From: Streptomyces sp. CA-210063
Lineage (GTDB): Bacteria; Actinomycetota; Actinomycetes; Streptomycetales; Streptomycetaceae
Assembly (NCBI RefSeq): GCF_024612015.1
Contig: NZ_CP102512.1
Location: 9,672,001-9,736,000, forward strand
Reading direction: 5' to 3'
DNA length: 64,000 nucleotides
A program made the translations under genes and the position numbers. Positions 59,638-64,000 of the stretch are shown here, in pieces. The stretch's first letter is position 1, and each line of letters starts with the position of its first letter. The notes below the pieces were generated by a model. That model had not been told where the DNA came from. It saw nothing but the letters and a program-made list of their open reading frames with translations, and did not search any database.

Positions 59638-60600
59638 ATGGCTGAAGTTCTTGTTTACGTCGACCACGTGGACGGTGCCGTCCGCAAGCCCACCCTCGAA
59701 CTGCTGACCCTGGCCCGCCGTATCGGCGAGCCCGTCGCCGTCGCGCTGGGCAACGGCGCCGCCGACACCGCCGCCGCGCTCGCCGAGCACGGCGCGGTCA
59801 GGGTCCTCACCCACGACGCCGCCGAGTACGCCGACTACCTCGTCGTCCCCAAGGTCGACGCCCTCCAGGCCGCGTACGAGGCCGTCTCCCCGGCCGCCGT
59901 TCTCGTCCCCTCCTCCGCCGAGGGCAAGGAGATCGCCGCCCGCCTCGCGCTGCGCATCGGCTCCGGCATCATCACCGACGCCGTCGACCTCGAAGCCGGC
60001 GACGAGGGCCCGGTGGCCACCCAGTCGGTGTTCGCCGCCTCCTTCACCACCAAGTCCCGTGCCGCCAAGGGCACCCCGGTCATCACCGTCAAGCCCAACT
60101 CCGCCGCCGTCGAGGCCGCCCCGGCCGCCGGCGCGGTCGAGGCACTGGAGGTGACGTTCGGCGCGCTGGCCACCGGCACCAAGGTCACCGGCCGCACCCC
60201 GCGCGAGTCGACCGGCCGCCCGGAGCTGACCGAGGCCGCGATCGTGGTCTCCGGCGGCCGTGGCGTCAACGGCGCTGAGAACTTCGGCGTCATCGAGGCC
60301 CTCGCCGACTCCCTCGGCGCGGCCGTCGGTGCCTCCCGCGCCGCCGTCGACGCCGGCTGGTACCCCCACACCAACCAGGTCGGCCAGACCGGCAAGTCCG
60401 TCTCGCCGCAGCTGTACATCGCCTCCGGCATCTCCGGCGCCATCCAGCACCGCGCCGGCATGCAGACCTCCAAGACCATCGTCGCCGTCAACAAGGACGC
60501 CGAGGCCCCGATCTTCGACCTCGTCGACTACGGCGTCGTCGGCGACCTCTTCGACGTCGTCCCCCAGCTCACCGAGGAGATCAACACCCGCAAGGGCTGA
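59638..60600 (+). CDS. etfA: Electron transfer flavoprotein subunit alpha
   Basis: 320 residues, ATG after AGGAG. N-terminal domain [20 protein letters not shown], then the C-terminal FAD domain: [60 protein letters not shown] and [20 protein letters not shown]. It holds the redox-active FAD of the ETF dimer. A strong terminator follows the stop. Confidence 0.96.
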   Translation: MAEVLVYVDHVDGAVRKPTLELLTLARRIGEPVAVALGNGAADTAAALAEHGAVRVLTHDAAEYADYLVVPKVDALQAAYEAVSPAAVLVPSSAEGKEIAARLALRIGSGIITDAVDLEAGDEGPVATQSVFAASFTTKSRAAKGTPVITVKPNSAAVEAAPAAGAVEALEVTFGALATGTKVTGRTPRESTGRPELTEAAIVVSGGRGVNGAENFGVIEALADSLGAAVGASRAAVDAGWYPHTNQVGQTGKSVSPQLYIASGISGAIQHRAGMQTSKTIVAVNKDAEAPIFDLVDYGVVGDLFDVVPQLTEEINTRKG

Positions 60601-60613
60601 GGCTCCAGTCCGC

Positions 60614-60655
60614 CCGAGGCCCCCGCGACCGCACGAACGGTCACGGGGGCCTCGG
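60614..60655. terminator. Terminator after etfA
   Basis: Stem CCGAGGCCCCCG-c-GACCG and CGGTC-a-CGGGGGCCTCGG around the loop cacgaa, 17 paired bases with one mismatch, between the convergent etfA and endonuclease-family genes. Confidence 0.9.
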
Positions 60656-60656
60656 C

Positions 60657-61562
60657 TCATCCCAGGGTCAGCGAGGCCTGCACCGGCAGATGGTCGCTCG
60701 GGTACACCCCGTCCATGGAGAAGGTGTTCATCGCCGCCCAGTGCGTGGTCACCCCGGGCGAGGTGAGGATCCAGTCGATGCGCCGGCCGCCGGGCCTGAG
60801 CCCCCGGTAGCCGTGGTACGTCGAGTACGCCGGGCTGCGTGTGGCCGCCTCGTCCCACGCGTCGACCAGCCCGCCCTCCAGCATCAGGTCGTACACCCGG
60901 TTGTCGTGGGCGGTCGCGTTGAAGTCGCCGGTGACGATGACCGGTAGAGAGCGGTCCCACCCGGCGATCGTCTCGCCGATGAGCCCCGCGGAGCGCTCCC
61001 GGGCGTACTGGCTGACGCTGTCCAGATGGGTGTTGAGCACGTAGAACTCCCGCCCCCCGTCGGCGAGATCGGCGAATCTGACCCAGGTCACCATGCGCAG
61101 CCAGTCCGCGTCCCAGGTATTGGAGGCGATCGTGTACGGGGTGTCGGACAGCCAGAAGTGATCGAACTCGATCGGGTCGAGTCTGCGCGTGTCGTAGAAG
61201 ATCGCCATGAACTCGTCCTTGCTGCCGCCCCCTCGGCCGGTGCCGATCCAGTCGTAGTGCCCGCCGAGATCCTTCTCGATCATGCGCAGCTGCTGGTAGA
61301 GGCCCTCTTGGGTGCCGATGACATGGGGGCGCTCGCGGCGCAACAGCTCCCGCATCACCGGGCGGCGCACGGACCAGCGCGGTGTCTTGTCGACGACGGT
61401 CGCGAAGCGCACGTTGAACGTCATGACGTTCAGGGCGCCCGCGTACTCGCCGGCGGACGCCGGTTGCGACGAGCCCGCCGTGGTCAGCAGCGGCACGGCG
61501 ATGGCGGCGGCCGCCGCGGACTTGAGTCCTTGGCGGCGCGTCACTCCGACCTCTTTCGGCAC
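60657..61562 (-). CDS. Tat-exported endonuclease/exonuclease/phosphatase family protein
   Basis: 301 residues from a GTG at 61562, about six bases after GGGGAGGAG; a GTG at 61544 is an alternative. A twin-arginine signal, TRRQGLKSAAAAAIAVPLLT, precedes the EEP fold: MTFNVRFAT, IGTQEGLYQQLRMIEKDL (Glu), FYVLNTHLDSVS, PVIVTGDFNATAHD (Asp/Asn) and YPSDHLPVQASL (catalytic Asp-His). It is probably a secreted phosphodiesterase or nuclease. Its 3' end is only two bases from the etfA terminator. Confidence 0.9.
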   Translation of the reverse strand: MPKEVGVTRRQGLKSAAAAAIAVPLLTTAGSSQPASAGEYAGALNVMTFNVRFATVVDKTPRWSVRRPVMRELLRRERPHVIGTQEGLYQQLRMIEKDLGGHYDWIGTGRGGGSKDEFMAIFYDTRRLDPIEFDHFWLSDTPYTIASNTWDADWLRMVTWVRFADLADGGREFYVLNTHLDSVSQYARERSAGLIGETIAGWDRSLPVIVTGDFNATAHDNRVYDLMLEGGLVDAWDEAATRSPAYSTYHGYRGLRPGGRRIDWILTSPGVTTHWAAMNTFSMDGVYPSDHLPVQASLTLG

Positions 61563-61723
61563 GCGATCTCCTCCCCTTGGGAGTCAGGATGAACCTTGCC
61601 CACTGAATACGGAAGAAGACGCCGGGTCGGCAGTGATCAGGGGGAAGAGATGGGGAATCGCACTTCGAGACAGTGTTGACCGAGGCGAAGATCGACAGCT
61701 AGCTTCGTTATACGGATTGATGA

Positions 61724-61738
61724 TTCCGCAGTGCGGAA
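61724..61738. promoter_or_regulatory. Perfect short palindrome upstream of the DUF6986 gene (IclR/AllR-like)
   Basis: TTCCGCA-g-TGCGGAA, perfect 7-base arms, 16 bases before the ATG. TTCCGC/GCGGAA dyads are typical of IclR-family sites, and the AllR regulon of Streptomyces uses similar arms. No iclR gene is in the window. Confidence 0.55.
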
Positions 61739-61753
61739 AATGGAGGATGTGGA

Positions 61754-63058
61754 ATGGGGCAGGGCCGGCAGGAGAACGTGGCGACGAGTCTCGCGGGCGC
61801 CGTCAGCGAGGAGATCAGCGCCTCCCTCGCCCCCGTCGACGCGGAGCTGGCGCGCCGCTACCCGGGCGACCCCGGCACCCGTCAGCCCGTGCACACCGTC
61901 TACGTGCCCGGTGACGTCTTCGCCGCCGACACCCTCCGCACCTGGGGCGACCGGGCACTCACCGCCCTCGACGAACACGCCCCGGACGCCGCCTCCTTCG
62001 CCGCCGTCCTCGGTCTGAGCGACGACCTCGCCGGCCCCGTGTACGACCGCGTTCGCGCCAAGCTGGAGCGCGAGCCCATCGAGGACCTGCGCGTGGACTT
62101 CGAGGACGGCTACGGGCCGCGCCCCGACGCCGAGGAGGACGAGACCGCCGCCCGCGCCGCCCGGCTGATCGCCGACGCCTACGCCAAGGGCACGGCAGCC
62201 CCGTACATGGGCATCCGTATGAAGTGCATGGAGGCGCCGGTACGCGACCGGGGCATCCGCACCCTCGACATCTTCCTCACCGGCCTGCTGGAGGCCGGCG
62301 GCCTGCCCGACGGGCTGGTCCTGACCCTGCCCAAGGTCACCTACGCCGAGCAGGTCACCGCCATGGTCCGGCTCCTCGAGGCCTTCGAGAAGGCGCGCGG
62401 CCTGGAGCCCGGCCGGATCGGCTTCGAGATCCAGATCGAGACCAGCCAGTCCATCCTCGCCGCCGACGGCACCGCCACCGTCGCCCGTATGATCGACGCC
62501 GCCGAGGGCCGCGCCACCGGCCTGCACTACGGCACCTTCGACTACAGCGCCTGCCTCGGCGTCTCCGCCGCCTATCAGGCCAGCGACCACCCCGCCGCCG
62601 ACCACGCCAAGGCGATCATGCAGGTCGCCGCGGCGGGCACCGGCGTACGCGTCTGCGACGGCTCCACCAACGTCCTGCCGGTCGGGCCCACGGAGAAGGT
62701 CCACGACGCCTGGCGGCTGCACCACGGCCTCACCCGCCGCGCCCTGGCCCGCGCCTACTACCAGGGCTGGGACATGCACCCCGGCCACCTCCCCACCCGC
62801 TACGCGGCCGTCTTCGCCTTCTACCGCGAGGGCTACGAACAGGCCGCCGCCCGCCTCTCCCGGTACGCCAACCGCGCCGGCGGCGATGTGATGGACGAGC
62901 CCGCGACGGCCAAGGCGCTCAGCGGCTACCTGCTGCGGGGCCTCGACTGCGGCGCGCTCGACCTCGACGAGGTGGCGAAGGCGACCGGCCTGGACCGCGC
63001 CGGCCTGGAGGGCTTCGCGGCACCCCGGCGGGCGGATCCGACGATCTCCGGCCAGTAG
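61754..63058 (+). CDS. DUF6986 protein, HpcH/HpaI aldolase/citrate-lyase-like
   Basis: 434 residues from the ATG at 61754 with GGAGG seven bases upstream. The TIM-barrel metal-binding segment of the HpcH/CitE superfamily is present as DLRVDFEDGYGPRPDAEEDE, with FEIQIETSQSILAADGTATV and RATGLHYGTFDYSACLGVSA as further active-site strands. Such enzymes cleave or form carbon bonds in CoA or keto-acid chemistry; malate-synthase-like activity is possible. The TTCCGCA/TGCGGAA palindrome just upstream suggests IclR-type control. Confidence 0.85.
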   Translation: MGQGRQENVATSLAGAVSEEISASLAPVDAELARRYPGDPGTRQPVHTVYVPGDVFAADTLRTWGDRALTALDEHAPDAASFAAVLGLSDDLAGPVYDRVRAKLEREPIEDLRVDFEDGYGPRPDAEEDETAARAARLIADAYAKGTAAPYMGIRMKCMEAPVRDRGIRTLDIFLTGLLEAGGLPDGLVLTLPKVTYAEQVTAMVRLLEAFEKARGLEPGRIGFEIQIETSQSILAADGTATVARMIDAAEGRATGLHYGTFDYSACLGVSAAYQASDHPAADHAKAIMQVAAAGTGVRVCDGSTNVLPVGPTEKVHDAWRLHHGLTRRALARAYYQGWDMHPGHLPTRYAAVFAFYREGYEQAAARLSRYANRAGGDVMDEPATAKALSGYLLRGLDCGALDLDEVAKATGLDRAGLEGFAAPRRADPTISGQ

Positions 63059-63186
63059 GCGGGCGGGTCGGACGGCGGCGGGTACGTGGTGGTCCTGTGA
63101 CAGCCGTCGCGGCCGGTCCGAGGCGCCCCGCCCCGCGTCGTACGCTGTACGCCCACTCATCGGTCGGTCACAGGAACGGGGCGTAG

Positions 63187-64000
63187 GTGTCTTCGGGGGC
63201 GAACCAACAGGCGGACGGTGCCGGGCGGTTGCTCGTCGGGCGGTACCGGGTCGTGGAGCAACTCGGACGCGGCGGCATGGGCGTCGTCTGGCGGGCCGTG
63301 GACGAGGTGCTCCACCGCGAGGTCGCCCTCAAGGAACTGCGCACCTACACGGACGCGGCCGGGCCCGAACTGGCCGACCTGAGCCTGCGGATGCAGCGCG
63401 AGGCCCGGGCCGCCGCCCGCGTCCGGCACCCCGGAGTCGTCGCCGTGCACGACGTGGCCGAGGTCGACGGGCGCCCGCTGATCGTCATGGAACTCGTCGA
63501 CGGCCCGTCCCTGGACGACGTCCTGCGCGACCGGGGTCTCCTCGACCCCCGCGAGGCCGCCGCCATCGGCGCCAAGGTCATGGACGCCCTGGCCGCCGCC
63601 CACCGGGTCGGCGTACTGCACCGTGACGTCAAGCCCGGCAACATCCTCCTGGACCGCTCCGGCCGGGTCGTCCTCACCGACTTCGGCATCGCCACCATGG
63701 AGGACCCGGGCGACGGCTCCGCCACCCACCTCACCCGCAGCGGCGAACTCGTCGGCTCCCTCGACTATCTGGCCCCCGAGCGCGCCCAGGGCCACGACCC
63801 CGGCCCCGCCTCCGACATCTGGGCACTCGGCGCCACCCTGTACGCGGCCGTCGAGGGCTCGTCCCCGTTCCGGCGTACGTCCACCTGGTCGACGCTCACC
63901 GCGATCGTGGGCGACCCGCTGCCCGAATCACAGCGGTCGGGACCGCTCGAACCCGTCCTGCAACAGCTGATGGACAAGCGCCCGGAGCACCGCCCGGACG
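63187..64000 (+). CDS. Serine/threonine protein kinase (partial, runs off the window)
   Basis: About 271 codons are visible from a GTG at 63187. Hanks-type kinase: Gly loop in VVEQLGRGGMGVVWRAVDE, Lys in EVALKELRTYTD, HRDVKPGNILL catalytic loop, LTDFGIATME (DFG) and SLDYLAPERAQGHDPGPASD (APE). The N-terminal 20 residues are Gly/Gln rich. C-terminal part, which would show any membrane segment or sensor domain, is outside the window. It signals by Ser/Thr phosphorylation; the target is unknown. Confidence 0.93.
   Translation, partial: MSSGANQQADGAGRLLVGRYRVVEQLGRGGMGVVWRAVDEVLHREVALKELRTYTDAAGPELADLSLRMQREARAAARVRHPGVVAVHDVAEVDGRPLIVMELVDGPSLDDVLRDRGLLDPREAAAIGAKVMDALAAAHRVGVLHRDVKPGNILLDRSGRVVLTDFGIATMEDPGDGSATHLTRSGELVGSLDYLAPERAQGHDPGPASDIWALGATLYAAVEGSSPFRRTSTWSTLTAIVGDPLPESQRSGPLEPVLQQLMDKRPEHRPD

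Overview
The window is high-GC actinobacterial DNA with strong third-position G/C bias, many GTG and TTG starts and short ATGA/GTGA overlaps. The gene set points to a Streptomyces chromosome: paa genes, DmdR-type iron boxes, a DasR-type site, LAxTG cell-wall anchors, DUF6421, DUF6986 and Rv1733c-type proteins. I see no rRNA, tRNA, CRISPR array or intact transposase. Both ends cut genes: a TerD-type protein on the left and a Ser/Thr kinase on the right.

1-9.9 kb: a partial TerD-type gene, then a TetR regulator divergent from an APC permease and an amidohydrolase with a 21-base dyad between them, then the phenylacetyl-CoA epoxidase operon paaABCDE. A short decayed piece of paaK lies upstream of paaA on the other strand. 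9.9-16.3 kb: an iron-regulated heme-capture island. It holds an HmuT-like lipoprotein, an HtaA-like secreted protein and three proteins carrying a four-cysteine, neocarzinostatin-like domain, two of them with LASTG wall anchors. Two iron boxes control it and no heme permease or ATPase gene is present. 16.4-24.7 kb: Lrp regulator, FUSC protein, a lactonase gene behind a DasR-type site, a sirohydrochlorin-chelatase-like protein without its catalytic histidines, ung plus a BadF-type sugar kinase, an Asp-box propeller and an Rv1733c-type membrane protein.

24.8-30.3 kb: secreted plant-polysaccharide enzymes, namely two pectate lyases (PL3, PL1), a CE1-type esterase with CBM2 and an SGNH esterase. 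A GH62 arabinofuranosidase gene here has shrunk to about 350 bases, with CebR/LacI-like operators upstream. 30.4-38.6 kb: a 1513-residue P-type ATPase, a nucleobase permease, an FprA-type ferredoxin reductase and a DUF6214 gene. 38.6-45.2 kb: DUF305 and LVIVD proteins, TetR, HAD and PAP2 phosphatases, an M56 peptidase and a DUF5134 protein. 45.4-51.5 kb: FUSC-MarR operon, aldo/keto reductase, two VOC proteins, GNAT and a glycerophosphodiester phosphodiesterase.

51.9-64 kb: operon DUF6421-SDR-threonine-aldolase-like, a leaderless transglutaminase-like gene, plsC, a DUF4395/thioredoxin pair, a flavin reductase, etfB and etfA, a Tat-exported endonuclease/phosphatase-family protein, DUF6986 and the kinase.

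The most unusual structures are small TA-flanked inverted-repeat elements of two families. They sit exactly on TAG stop codons of neighbouring genes (34981-35013, 41820-41982, 47606-47652, 47655-47709). A second, Streptomyces-style dispersed intergenic repeat occurs four times.
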